The position numbers were made by a program, and so were the translations under genes. A stretch of DNA of 57,737 nucleotides, taken from NCBI GenBank assembly GCA_051453625.1, contig JBOZIK010000001.1, positions 40,365,919 through 40,423,655 of the forward strand. The letters run 5' to 3'. Shown in pieces: positions 33,731 through 45,235 of the stretch (the first letter of the stretch is position 1; every line of letters begins with the position of its first letter). Under the pieces are notes generated by a model. The model saw only the letters and a list, made by a program, of their open reading frames with translations, made no database searches and had not been told where the DNA came from. This stretch comes from Welwitschia mirabilis. Its lineage: Eukaryota > Gnetophyta > Gnetopsida > Welwitschiales.

Positions 33731-34780
33731 GTTTCTAACACTTCTAACTCTGAACTTTAAAACTATAAATCTTAGAAAACTTAAAAAACACCAGAACATC
33801 AAATTTTGGGCCAAAAAATTATACAAAAATGCCTAAGTACAAAAAATTGAAAACATTTAACCTAGAGAAGATCATGCCTACACAGCTCCTCGGAAGGTCC
33901 TAAAATAATAGTGGAGATAGAATCCATTATAAGTATTTGAAAGATCGTTCCCCTATATATCAGCTATGTCTTAATCTCCAACGAAATTTGTTATTGGATA
34001 TGGACCTAACTAGAGAGGAGAAAACTTCTGATGCATTCTTATTTTATTTGCCATCCTCTCTCTCGCCAAAACAAAATTTTCAATGTGAAACACCTTAAGA
34101 TAGTTCTCTTATTAAATCATCTCTTAATGATGTTGTGATGCCTCATCATGGTGTAAAACGCCTCATTCCTTATATCTTATAGTTTTAAAAGTCTCCACTT
34201 CTTATTGAACAATGCATCTAAAGAATTCAAATATGTTTTCATGAAATCATATGTCTCCAAATGAAGATATATCATTAAGTAAGGCCTTTGTTTGTATAGT
34301 AGAGAATAAGGACTAGACAGGATACTAGCTTTATGTCTTAACCTACCTATCCATAATTCATACTTGACCAAAGCATGCTAGTTCCTTTACCTCTTTCAAA
34401 TAGCTTACTTCATGTCTTCACAAAAATTAGAAGTCCCTTCTCTTCTTATAGAAGAAAGAAAGGAATCTGCAAGCACTATCTTCTTAATTCTAATTACCAA
34501 ATTCTTATTTGAGGACTTAGATAACTCATTCCCTTATGGATAGTACATATATGTAAATATTTAAAGAAATGTGACTATCTAAAGATCATTCTATGAAATA
34601 GATGGAATTGAAACATTTTTGTTATCATAGATAAGAGCACACGGATGCTAAAAATGGGTGATGATGTTCTTCTTTAGGAAATCTATTACTATCTCCATGT
34701 ATGATTAACATGTAGGCTCAACTTCCATCTAACATGAACAATAATTAGTAGTAATAAAAATAAGAGAATGGCCGAGAAAA

Positions 34781-34862
34781 GAAGGTGGATAAATCTTACC
34801 AATCAAATTAAGGGCCTTTTACGAAGGTGGATAAATCTTACCAATCAAATTAAGGGCCTTTT
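34781..34862. repeat. exact 42-bp tandem duplication
   Basis: The unit beginning GAAGGTGGATAAATCTTACC occurs twice, with the first 40 bases identical, inside an otherwise heavily mutated gypsy relic. Confidence 0.92.
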
Positions 34863-34869
34863 TTGTAAA

Positions 34870-36228
34870 AGATCAAGTCTCTCGGATAAGAAGTTAAGAT
34901 AATGTGGATTTCTATCTTTGGAAAAGAAATATTACTAAATATCATAGGTCTAAGCATGATCGAGTGCATCCTTCACCATAAGAGTCTGATCATATTTGGT
35001 TCTAATGATCCGTGCTATTAACAGTTTTGCAAAAGTATGTTAATCATTTACTCTATTATGAAACTCTTGAAGTAATTGTGTAATTTTATCTTTGATGATA
35101 TACCTCAAATATTCTTCATCATAGTTTCTTTGAAATAGAATTCCATTCTTAATCATGAACTATAATTCTTAAGCTTTAAAGTATTTTTGAATGAAATCAA
35201 AGTATTCTCTTGAAGGGGCCCATCTGATAAGTAGAGGTACATATCTTAATACCATGGATTACTCAAAAAAACTAGTGGAGATGGTTGGAGATAAGAAGAT
35301 CTTTATTACCTATGCTTCTTAAGACTGTGTTACTAGGATGTTTCTAGGTGGACCCATTCCTTTGAGTAACTTTTTAAGAACAATGTAAATTTCATGCTCT
35401 TGAAACTTTATATCCACTTGGGTCTTCTTAGATTGGAATATTGCTCATCCAAAAGATACTTAACTATTGTTTTTATAACCATACCATACAACTTGAATCA
35501 CAAGACATAATGTTATAACTACTTCAAAGCCTTAATTAAATTATAGGCCTTCTTCTTCAAATAATAGTAAAAAAGTTTGACATTTTTTAACCTTTCATTC
35601 ATGAATAAATTAGGACATTCTCCATGCTCACCATCCAAGGCTTTTGTTTTCTAAGTGAGAATTACTACTATTATCACAAAGACATAAGCATAAATAAAAA
35701 ATTCCTTTGTAAAATCTAGACTCACCCAGCATTGTCCTCTTTATCAATTCAAATATCTTCTTACCTTTAAGAAACCAAATAAAAATATCATCTTTCTTTA
35801 AAAGCAGCATGATGGATGCTACTATCTATGTAAAACTATGAGTAAACCTTCTTATAAAGTTAACTATTCCTAAGAATGAAGAAAGATCTTTGAGGGAACC
35901 TAGTAATGAAATCTTTTGAATAACTTGGACTTACTGTATATCTCCTCCTATTGCTTCATCTAACATGATATATATCAACCATTTTCCAAAGAAGATAAAT
36001 ATGATGTATTCTTTCGGTTGAGAAAAACTCCATACTTTTAAATGAAATGAACATATTTTGCAAATATACAACATGATTTTTATACCTATTTGAGTAGATT
36101 GTAATGTTCTCTAAGTAGATAACTATACATTTTATAATAAGTCTTATCAGTATGCTTCATAGCTCTTTAAAAGGTAACTCCATAATTAATCAAACAAAAA
36201 GGCATCCTCTTGTAAGGATATATACTAT
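34870..36228 (-). pseudogene. gypsy pol relic E (RT, RNase H, integrase zinc domain)
   Basis: Minus strand. RT at 36228-35820: IYPYKRMPFCLINYGVTF then RAMKH, and further on SLKDLSSFLGIVNFIRRFTH in another frame (consensus YxxxxMPFGLxNAGATFQRAM and LRSFLGxxNFYRRFI). RNase H at about 35560-35380: EKKAYNLIKALK.L.HYVL, where family members have EKEALAxVxALxKFRHYL. Integrase N-terminal region at 35158-34955: GILFQRNYDEEYLRYI, KDKITQLLQEFHN and IARIIRTKYDQTL, matching LYKRxxDxxLLRCL, LxExHxGxxGGH and KILRxGYYWPTL with the zinc His/Cys mostly lost. The order RT-RNase H-integrase is normal. RT begins abruptly mid-palm at about 36228. Confidence 0.82.
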
Positions 36229-36234
36229 GACTTC

Positions 36235-36620
36235 CATAGTAGTTGAAGTTATAACCTTATTTGCAAGTGAATTCTTCCCTTTGGAAATTAGGATAAGGGA
36301 TCACTCTTCAAACAAATCTGGCAAAGCTAAAAATATTTCTTTATGTACCTTTACAAGCAAATTTTAAGTTTGGTAACCCCCTTTAACTTAGTTAATTACT
36401 AACTTAGAATCCCCTAAAATGTGGGTCTTTTCTACTTTAATGGAAAGTCCTAGCTTTAGGGCCTAAACAAGGGCCTCATACTCTATGATGTTATTTGAAG
36501 TACAAAAGTCTAATTTGAAAGCTCTTTAAATGCAAGATCTATCAAGTGGCTGTAATAGTGTATTAGCACCTCATACTTATGTCTTAGTAGCCCCATTAAA
36601 GAACACAAATCATCTCTCAT
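36235..36620 (-). pseudogene. plant-type second RNase H (Tat-like gypsy), decayed
   Basis: The minus strand reads FVFFNGATKT, then AFKLDFCTSNNIIEYEALV, KLGLSIKVEKTHILGDSKLV and further on ISKGKNSLANKV. This matches the additional RNase H of Tat/Ogre-like gypsy elements (FFDGAxxxxG, FRLDFxCTNNxAEYEAL, LxxxGDSxLVxNQV, IPRxxNxxADALA). The first catalytic Asp is Asn here (G-to-A); the Glu of EYEA and Asp of GDS remain. It ends at the abrupt start of relic E. Confidence 0.85.
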
Positions 36621-36779
36621 CAAGTGATGCAATAATAAGGAAAATCTCCACTTACCTCTAGCCCTTAATCATATCCTTGATATTACAGAAATATGTAATC
36701 ACAACTAAGTATAAAATAGGATCTTCAGGATTAATCTTCTCTACTCCGTAAGTAATGAAACTATACTTTAGGTCAATCT

Positions 36780-37300
36780 CTCTTTTAATATGAGTCTAAG
36801 TAGGGATACCTTTTTAAGGAAGTTGCATGTAAAAGAGTCTGAGAAGATGAAAGCACTAAGAGAAGATATTTAACTTCTACTTAATAATGCTTCATATATG
36901 ATGGGAATGTTAACTACATAAAAGATTGTAATACTCATGACCATAGGATTTAAAGCTAATTAGCCTTTTAACATCTTTAAAAATACCTTGCACCTTAACA
37001 TTTGTCTCATCTAGTTAAACTATTAACTTCATTTTTCTAGTGTAAGATTTAATTACTTAGGTACTTTAAAGGGAGGATATCAGTAAAGGCTCCTAAATTA
37101 ATAAAAAATAATGAACATTCTTATCAAACATCTATAGGGTAATAAGAAAAAGAAATATCTTCTTCATAGCTTACAAAAATTATGGCCTTAGCCTATAGTT
37201 TTTCCATATTCATCTCAAGATGTAAATTCTTTGACCATTGACTATCAATAAACATACATGCCTAAGAAAATTTTTTCCTTTAATCTTTACCCATTTAAAG
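36780..37300 (-). pseudogene. possible gypsy protease remnant upstream of the second RNase H
   Basis: Minus-strand text such as FYVVNIPIIYEALLSRS followed by ISSLSAFIFSD loosely follows the Tat-type protease pattern FxVVDxPSxYNAILGRxxLxxLxAVxSTYH. The match is weak, and no RT lies between it and the RNase H. Confidence 0.35.
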
Positions 37301-38686
37301 TATCTCAAGAATTGAGAGGTTTTCTTTAAACTATCTAAGATCAACAACATCATAGTTGGAAATAGCTTTTTTCTTCTATTTTTATATTATCTTTAAAGCA
37401 TTCTTATATGCTAATGATGTCTAATATCTATGCTTCATTGGAAGAGGAGAAAGATGATTTGAGATATCATGATTAAGAGGTTTAAGATTTCTTCTAAGAG
37501 GGATAGATGTGATTATAGGCCTTTTTTTTTTAACCTTTATCTTTTTTCTCCTTCTATTCATGTGAATTGGGATTAAACCTTATGGTTTCTGTATTTGTAG
37601 CCCTAATCTTCCTAGTATAGATAAATGCCTAAAGAGCACTAAGACCTTTAGTAGAATGCATTGATTTATTCTGACTGTCATGAGGCACTAGGGTAACATT
37701 AATTTCTCTCAAAGAATTGGTGATATCAAAATTAAAAGTTTCTTTTAAATGGAAAGAAAAAGTTAAAGAATAAAGAATCATGTAAATCTATCATAATTCT
37801 TAATACAAAGATGATCTTAATAATTATTGCTAGCATGATTATTGATCTAATAAACTGGGCAAAAATCATAAAGAGATACTACATTTGCATCCTCCTTCGA
37901 AAACTATACTTATTGTTACTTGGAATCATAAGTGGGACTAAGGATCTACTTATTTGTAGTTATTTCCTCTTTTCCTTAAACCCTATCTTGTTGTTAAATA
38001 TTCAACTAATTCATATCCTAAGTAAGCTCCCTTAATATTCATTTAAGTTCTTCAATTTCACTTTCAACTTTTCTTCTTAGAAGAGGCTTTCAGTTACTAT
38101 AATATGTATTATGGGGGAAAGAAAACTTGGGAAGAGGATTGGAAATGTGGAGGAGGGACAAGAGATAGAGGAATAATGGTGTAGTTGATGTAGTAGGATT
38201 TGTGATCTAAGAAAGTTAAGAAGAATGAGAATTGACAAGATTGAAAGAATTAGCGATAGGAACAAGACTAATATGAGGTGATGATGGAATGGTAAGATCC
38301 AAACGGACAAGGTTAGGATGATCATAACAGGATGGAAATAAGCCTCTCTAAATAAATGGTTCTATTCATGAAATCTTAAAGGCTATTAAGATTGGATCTA
38401 TGTTCACACACTTGGATGACTTGTACACAACCATGATCTAGAAGGTATGTAGTCTGTAATACACAAGAAGATGGTTATAAATGATCTAGAAATGACTTTT
38501 AAATGCTCTAAATGTTTTTATATGCTCCATCTTTATGGTTGAAAAATACTAATACATTATCTCTAGATTTGCTTAGCCTCCAACTTATTGAAGAAATTCT
38601 TGAGCTTATTCTATGAGGTAATGGAAATTGTTGAAAGTTATCAATACTAAAGCTGATCTTATTTCTTGAATAAAAGGAGAGAAATT
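37300..38686. other. unassigned AT-rich region
   Basis: No domain recognised. The frames at 37811-38035 (plus) and 38077-38325 (minus, Leu/Ile/Ser/His low complexity) show no family signature. It could be the gag side of the Tat-like relic to its left. Confidence 0.5.
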
Positions 38687-39311
38687 AACATGTAACTATT
38701 AACATTTAGAAATTGACATTACAATAAAGATAGATGACTAATTAATCTTAATGGAAGACATTAATATCATTTATTTTATCATAAAACCATATCTTTTATT
38801 GAATTTTATAATAATTATGAGCTTATCTCATTTCCCATGAAATTTTTAGGTTTATTATGCTAAATTAAAAACATCACTTAAAATGAAGATCATCAGAGTT
38901 AATACACTAGCATTACCATCCAAGACCATTAGCGCCACTAGTCTATTTGCATAAAATGGGTTTGAACTCATGTTTCTGGCTTATCATGAAGAATTAAACC
39001 AAATGTAGTTATGGGATTGGTTAAATTTCACATCAAAAATGAATCACATTCTTAACAACATGTGGTAGTGATGATAAGGACTCGTAGCATGACATTTGAT
39101 ATGGCTGAGTAGGATGACAGTGGAGACACATGGCATTGATAATGGTTGGTAGTAGCTACAACATCTAGGAGCTAAGTGTTGGCATCATCATAGGAATCTC
39201 TACTAATTAAAAAAAAAGATAAATCATCCTATCTAATATCATGATTATGTAACCATCCATCTAATACTACAAGCCCAAGGCTTTTAACCATTCCTTAACC
39301 CCATTCCTCCC

Positions 39312-39319
39312 TATAAAAG
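39312..39319 (+). promoter_or_regulatory. LTR TATA box
   Basis: TATAAAAG, followed by GGCC, sits in the expected U3/R position of the LTR. The matching places in the element C LTRs read TATAGAAGGGCC and TATTAAAGGGCC, so this copy keeps the better TATA. Confidence 0.6.
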
Positions 39320-39613
39320 GGCCTAAAGCGCTTTATTATATCATCTTTAACTTTAGAGAATTATAAAACCTTAAAGTGTCAATTGCGATGGCTTTCTAAG
39401 AAGCTCTTTTGGGGAGTAAACTAGTCTTAGAGTATTGTTAAGGAATTCTTCTGACATCTTTCTTTCTTTACTGTAAAGTTCTCTTTTTCTATAATACATA
39501 ATTTTTTGTCCTTTATTTTAAATCACGTGTCATTTTATATTTGAAATGTTTAGGAAGCAACTTAATCATTATAGCTTTATTACATTTGAGTGAGATATTT
39601 TATTACTTAATCT

Positions 39614-39867
39614 AAGCCTTTTAACTTTATATATTTTAAGTACTTAGGATCCTTACCTTCTATTATTATTTAAGGCTTTGAAGATCAAGTNNNNNNNNNN
39701 NNNNNNNNNNNNNNNNNNNNNNNNNNNNNNNNNNNNNNNNNNNNNNNNNNNNNNNNNNNNNNNNNNNNNNNNNNNNNNNNNNNNNNNNNNAAGCCTTTTA
39801 ACTTTATATATTTTAAGTACTTAGGATCCTTACCTTCTATTATTATTTAAGGCTTTGAAGATCAAGT
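39614..39867. other. 100-N gap (39691-39790) with duplicated flanks
   Basis: The 77 bp at 39614-39690 recur without change at 39791-39867, across exactly 100 N: a third unmerged contig overlap. Confidence 0.93.
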
Positions 39868-40110
39868 AGCAATTGAGTTTATCATTACTCATATAGTAAA
39901 TGAAATTATTGCTGCTACAATTTGTAATGAATTTTGTATTGATTTGACTTTAAAAATAATAGGGGATTAGAAACAAGTTTTAAGCACTCTTTCGAAGAAG
40001 GAAAAAGCTTGGATTCCTCTTTTAAAAAGTAAAAATTGTAAAGGGATGCTTTGTAAAAAGAGCACACTCAGGCGATGCTAAAATGATCTACGATTTTATT
40101 CATGGATGAG

Positions 40111-41567
40111 TGTTTGCATGCTAAAATTAACATTTTAAGCAAGCATAATTGATTAATTTATCATAAAGAAAGAAAATTTATTAATTTATCATAAAATAAT
40201 GTCTTCTATTATTTTTAAAATAAAATTTAATATTATGTTTTTCTCCATAATAATTGTAGGTTTATAGCCACGTTTTAAAGCGCATGAAAGTATCTGAACA
40301 TAATTTCACATAAAACAACAGTGACAATGGAGAAATGAGGTGGTGATATGTAGTCGTAGCATTAGAAGACATGTGGCAAAGATATGAGAATATTGTAGTA
40401 GAGACTTATGGTAATAGTATCGATTGGTAGAGGAATCTGACTCCAAAAGAGATGTGTTGAACTTATCATAACAAATATTCCATTAAATGCACATGACAAT
40501 CTCCACTAAACACTATAAGATAACCTCCACCACGTGCTAAATGATGAATATTCTACCTAACACTAGAGGACAGAACCTTATCTACCTAGTTCTACAAGAC
40601 AACTTACACCAAATTCTACAAGACAAAATTTTATCTATCTAATGCTAAATGATGAAGACTCTACCTAATGCTATAAGCCAAAATCTTGTAACCACTACTC
40701 TTCTATCTAACGCTGTAAGCTAAAAGCTTATAACTTTCTCTTATCCCCCATATCTTCCTATAGAAGGGCCTTGAACCCTTCATTGTATTCATCTTTTTGA
40801 TTGGCAAACTTGGGAAAGCCTTGAAAACTTCGATGTCATGATGTTCTAATACTATTTCTTAGGGGGGAAATGCTCAAGGCTAGTTGAGAAGTTTTTTATC
40901 TTCTCCTCCTTCATTGATGTAATGTATTTCTTTCAGTTTAATAAAGAATTGATTTGAATCCTTCTATTTTTAATGCATAATTTCAATTGGTATTAGCAAT
41001 GTTTAAATAAAACTAGTTCTTAAAGTAGGTTTTATTCTTTTATTATTAATGCACAGTAAAATGGTATTATTAATTTTTAGATAAAGCTTACTTAATTATT
41101 AACTTATTTTGAATGTGTGAGTTGTCTAAAGTTACTTTTGTGATTTATAGTGCCTATTGTTTAACAGATCTTGTGCACTTTGGTTCATACTTTTCATGCT
41201 TATAAAGGGCTGCGAAATAGTAAGAGGACTTGATAACTCACCAACACTCATGTGGTGGATGAGATTATGCCTCCTTGTGGAGCTTTAATGACTTGAAGAT
41301 TTAGTGTATGTTTCATATACAAGAATGATGGGAGCAAAGGAGAAGTAATGGATGAATCACTAAATCCTTAGAGCATTTTTAGTCCCTTGCATTACTAATT
41401 GAAGATCACTTTCTTTCTTTTAACTTCTGATTTTATTTTGTTTGAGTTTTCATTACGAGTAGAATAGTCTTATATGTTTTGATTAATTTACCTCATACAT
41501 CCCTATGGAAGAATAATACTAAGTGTCTCATTTATTTAAATCTGGATATTGTACTACAAGTTAAATA
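40111..41567 (+). repeat. 5' LTR of element C
   Basis: Starts TGTTTGCATGCTAAAATTAA; the end is set by divergence from the other LTR and by the primer site a few bases on. The U3 part (about 40470-40735) holds a minisatellite of roughly eight 25-41-bp units resembling TGCTACAAGACAA then CTACCTAA, just before the TATAGAAGG position. Confidence 0.85.
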
Positions 41568-41571
41568 GATG

Positions 41572-41589
41572 TGGTACCATTGCTAAGGA
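41572..41589 (+). other. primer-binding site of element C (tRNA-Asp type)
   Basis: TGGTACCATTGCTAAGGA differs from TGGCGCCGTTGCCGGGGA at six positions, all C-to-T or G-to-A. Confidence 0.8.
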
Positions 41590-41659
41590 TGTATTGGCAT
41601 AGTAATTTTTCAAGAGTACATGATTGTTTTGCTTGTAGGTTTTAATTAGATTTTATTTT

Positions 41660-41925
41660 TCTAGTGGTGGGTAATGGTTCTCTTTTCAATGATACCTAAA
41701 ATGGTCCTTTTTTCCCTTTCTTTTTTGCGTTTGTTTATTTACCTTTCTAGTGGTGGGTACTGGTCCTTTTTCTTTTGCTTTGTGTATTTCTGTTCTTTTC
41801 CTTCTAGTGGTAGATACTAATCTTATTTCTAGTGATGCTCGAACTATTTCTTTTTTGTTTTTATTTTGAGTGTTAGTTTAGTGGTAGGTACTGGTCCATT
41901 TCTAGTAAAACCTAAAGTGGTCTAA
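41660..41925 (+). repeat. spaced leader repeats of element C
   Basis: About four copies of a unit like CTAGTGGTGGGTACTGGTCC (near 41661, 41746, 41805 and 41880), the latter ones 60-85 bp apart, with T-rich spacers. They occupy the untranslated leader after the primer site. Confidence 0.8.
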
Positions 41926-42359
41926 GTTGTTAAGTTTGGTTATTTTTCTAACATCTAAAACTTCATTTTTATATCTAATATTTTCAAGTTGCAGATCTAA
42001 CAACTTTCTTGTAGGTGCAACCAAACCTAAGATTGTGATTTTAAATTGAACCAAACTCTAATAATTTGTGTGTTTTATGTGTTTTTTTATTTTTGTAAAT
42101 TCTCTATACATTTTTCAGTTCTATTATTTTTTATTTCTGTTAGAATTTTTGAGAAAAATTAAAAATAGTAGGTTTGATTTCCTAAATTGCAATTTTATAA
42201 GATTCAGCTATTTTTGGGTTTTTGTTAACTTTTTCATGACCCTATATTGTAAAATTTAAAAAGTATAAACTTTAGCCAAAAATTGTAAACCGTTTTCTTG
42301 AAACTTAAACCATGAGTTGGGCCTTAAATACATTTCAAATGGCTTCCAATCTTCAAACT

Positions 42360-43990
42360 ATCTATTCCTATAGTTTTTAGAATCATAATCAACCTAAGCG
42401 AACTGTAGTAGATTTCATTAGACTAAAAGGAACTCTAGGGGATTACCTTTAATATAACTCATACCAACCATAGCCCCTACATCCTTGTGATAATAAACAG
42501 ACTTTTGAAGAGTACCCTCAATCCCCCTCCATACATAGATCAAACTGCTTTAAACTTGAAAATACCTATCATGAATGAAGAGAATTTGATCCTACTTCTT
42601 CCTTTATCTCCAATGATTCTTATTATTCATCTTTAGATTCAATGTCTTGTGATCCATACCCTTTGTTTTCTCTTTCATATCCTTCATCCTTTAACCAATA
42701 CCCTTTATATCCCAAATCCTCTTCAAAATCCTTGGAAAAACCCTTATACGATTCATGGAATCCCAAGAGCAAATGAATTAAAGACAGCAGTAAATGAATC
42801 AAATACTTGAGCAAGATATCTAATAATTAGCCCAAGTCACTGCTCAAATCTCTAATGCATAAAAGAAGAAAACCTTTCTACATTCCATGAATTTACAAAC
42901 CTTGAAGGGATTAATAAAATTAGAAGTGAAAAAATCCAAATTTTATTCCTTAAGAATGAGAAAGAATCTCATAACAAAATCAATAATGACATCCAAGAGG
43001 ACCTTGAGTTTAGACATTACTTAGAGAGTGAATGGATGAATAAATGTAGACTATACTTTGGAGTAGAACTGAAAACTTTAGATGACAATAATCAATTTGT
43101 AGTAAGAAAATAGTTGAGCTAGAATAATTTATCAAATGCTACATAATAGAGGATGAATTCATGAATGACATGGACAACAGTGGAATTGAACCTATTCTTA
43201 AAACTCAACCAATGTTACTTACGCAACTTTGTAAAGAAGAATCTCATGAGGACCCTGATGAAGATAAGAATATTAATCAAGAGTCTTTTTCTCAACAACT
43301 ACTTGAACCAATACTAACATTCTTATTTTTAGCTTTTAAGCAAGACTTAAACCTTTATGATGAAGACCAATCCACATGTTTGAAGCCATCTTCTAATGCC
43401 TTTTCTTATATTCATTCACCTATTATGATTTCCACTTCACCTTTCTTCATCTAAAAATGATGTCTTGTGTGAGTTATTGAGTAAATAAGAATAGGTCAAG
43501 GGTTGGAAAATTTTTGATTTTGAATAAATTAATTTTATTTCTAGTGTTGATGTTCTTCAAAATTTCATGAATTCATGTATAAATTTTTATAGGGATTCAG
43601 TCTCATCTTTGAATGCATTGTATAATTTTAAGTCATTATTTGAACATCGCATTTATTATTTAAGCCTTCATGTTTGCAATACCTTGAGGGAAAAACTTTA
43701 AAAAATTATCATTTTATTCCATGCATTTAGATTAGATTTTTATTTTAGTGTGAATTATCCTTTTAGAATAAACTTTTGTTTAAGAAAACTAAAAATTTTA
43801 TGCTTGATTCCCTTTTTCATCTAGAATCTTGCAAGTACTTCCACCTGTACAATCACCATCTTAAACATTTTTAGGCAAGAAATCCTAAATACCACAACTC
43901 CATCGAATAAACCATCATTGCCTTCAATTTCATCTTCCATCCCTTTCATTTTTACTCCCTCTAATAAAGTCCATCAATCACCCTCCCCTT
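42360..43990 (+). pseudogene. internal region of element C, unrecognised gag-like text
   Basis: Broken frames rich in Ser, Tyr, Pro, Asn (FISNDSYYSSLDSMSCDPYP, NQYPLYPKS) are followed by Glu/Asn/Lys-rich text (HEFTNLEGINKIRSEKIQI) and an open frame at 43161-43454 with an acidic N-terminus (KEESHEDPDEDKNINQES). Composition resembles the internal region of element A, but I cannot align them confidently and recognise no gag domain. Several stops interrupt it. No function is proposed. Confidence 0.4.
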
Positions 43991-44472
43991 CCATCCATCT
44001 ATAAGTTCTTAAGATTAGATGATCTTGGTTGATGGCCCTAAGAGAATAAACTATTAATAAGTGATTGCATTATTATTATGAATTAGGTAGAATTTAAGTT
44101 TACTTACAGTTTTTTGGGAAGAAGTTTTACTTATTTTCAAGTTAACTTATTAAAGTTTAGTTTCACTTAAGGTCTTTTAATGGGAAAAGATGATTGAATT
44201 AAGGTGGAATTTATTTACATATCAAGTTAATTGTTTTACAATTATTTTATTGGGACAAGAGTTTTCTTCATTAGGCTAATGAAGAAATGACCCCTTTATG
44301 TGCATTAAAAATTATTGAATATGAGAAGGATAATTATTTTTTTAAAAAAATCTCTTCTCCTAAAAGAACATTACTTTATAATCAATTAAAATTGGGTTTA
44401 GTTAACTACATCATAGCTAAGAATGCTCGCGGGCAATGCAACTCTAATGATTTATTTATGACATGATTCAAC

Positions 44473-44506
44473 TGCATTGGGGCTATAGACATTTGCTAGT
44501 AATGCA
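44473..44506 (+). repeat. 34-bp hairpin module in element C
   Basis: Ends TGCATT and AATGCA are exactly complementary around a core starting GGGGCTATAGAC. Same module, same length and same relative place as the two copies in element B. Confidence 0.7.
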
Positions 44507-45235
44507 ATACTAACTCCTTCATAAATCAATATATTAACTCTATTGGAAGGAGATGTCATAATACTGAATGCCCAATTAGATCAGAATGCATTAAATAAGA
44601 AAGAAGAAATGATTATAGAAAAGGTAATTTGGAATGAAAAAGGTGGAAATTGTGAGATGCTTTATGTGTTTACTTTTCTTTAACTTGTATACTTAGAGAC
44701 TCTGCTTAACTAATTTTTGATGACTTGTAGGTTTACTTGGAGGATATCTTATTTGTTTAATAATGTAATACATTTAAATTTAGAATAAATACATGAAATT
44801 TTTAATAAACATGGCCATTAACTTAGATATTCTATCTTTTGAATTTTTAGATGATGGATTTTTTGTTAGGCTTTATGTTTTGTGTTTTCTAAACATTCCA
44901 TTATAGTTTAAATCTTACATTGCATTATTTTCCATAAATACATTCCTCATTATCATTTGCTATCCATGTAATTAACCTATTCTCTAAAGCTTTGCATAAA
45001 TTTTTCATCTTTGTAACTTTAAGGATAAAGTTTAATTTTGGTTAGGGAATATGGAATCTGCTTTTATGGAATTTTTTTCAATTTTGATGATTAGTTATTA
45101 AAAATTAATTAAAATTTTCATAAAATATCATATTATTTCCTTACTTGCCATTTTTACTTAGTTAATTATCCCACGCTTGACCATTTCTTTATCACCTTTT
45201 TACTAAGGGTCTAGTAAAAGACTAGTTACGGGATG

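Larger units (their letters stand above)
38687..40110 (+). repeat. additional gypsy-family LTR, partial or divergent
   Basis: Related to the LTRs of elements A and B but on the plus strand: TTAGAAATTGACATTACAAT near the start, then TACAACATCTAGGAGCTAA, CTACAAGCCCAAGGC and a stretch ending GGGGAGTAAACTAG. It directly precedes the 5' LTR of element C, giving two family LTRs in a row. The end is not defined. The segment holds the 100-N gap. Confidence 0.6.

Noticed and set aside
33465-33826. Frames with repeated Tyr-Met-Tyr-Val-Cys
   Set aside because: Translation of the CA/TA/CATA microsatellite.
38940-39030. tRNA-like B box (GAGTTCAAACCC on the minus strand)
   Set aside because: The surrounding sequence aligns with the gypsy LTR family (TGAAGAATTAAA(C/T)CAAAT also near 14345-14390), so it is ordinary LTR sequence, not a tRNA gene.
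43161-43454. Possible independent small gene inside element C
   Set aside because: It is part of the internal region of a retroelement, with no promoter or splice evidence; kept only as part of the pseudogene entry.
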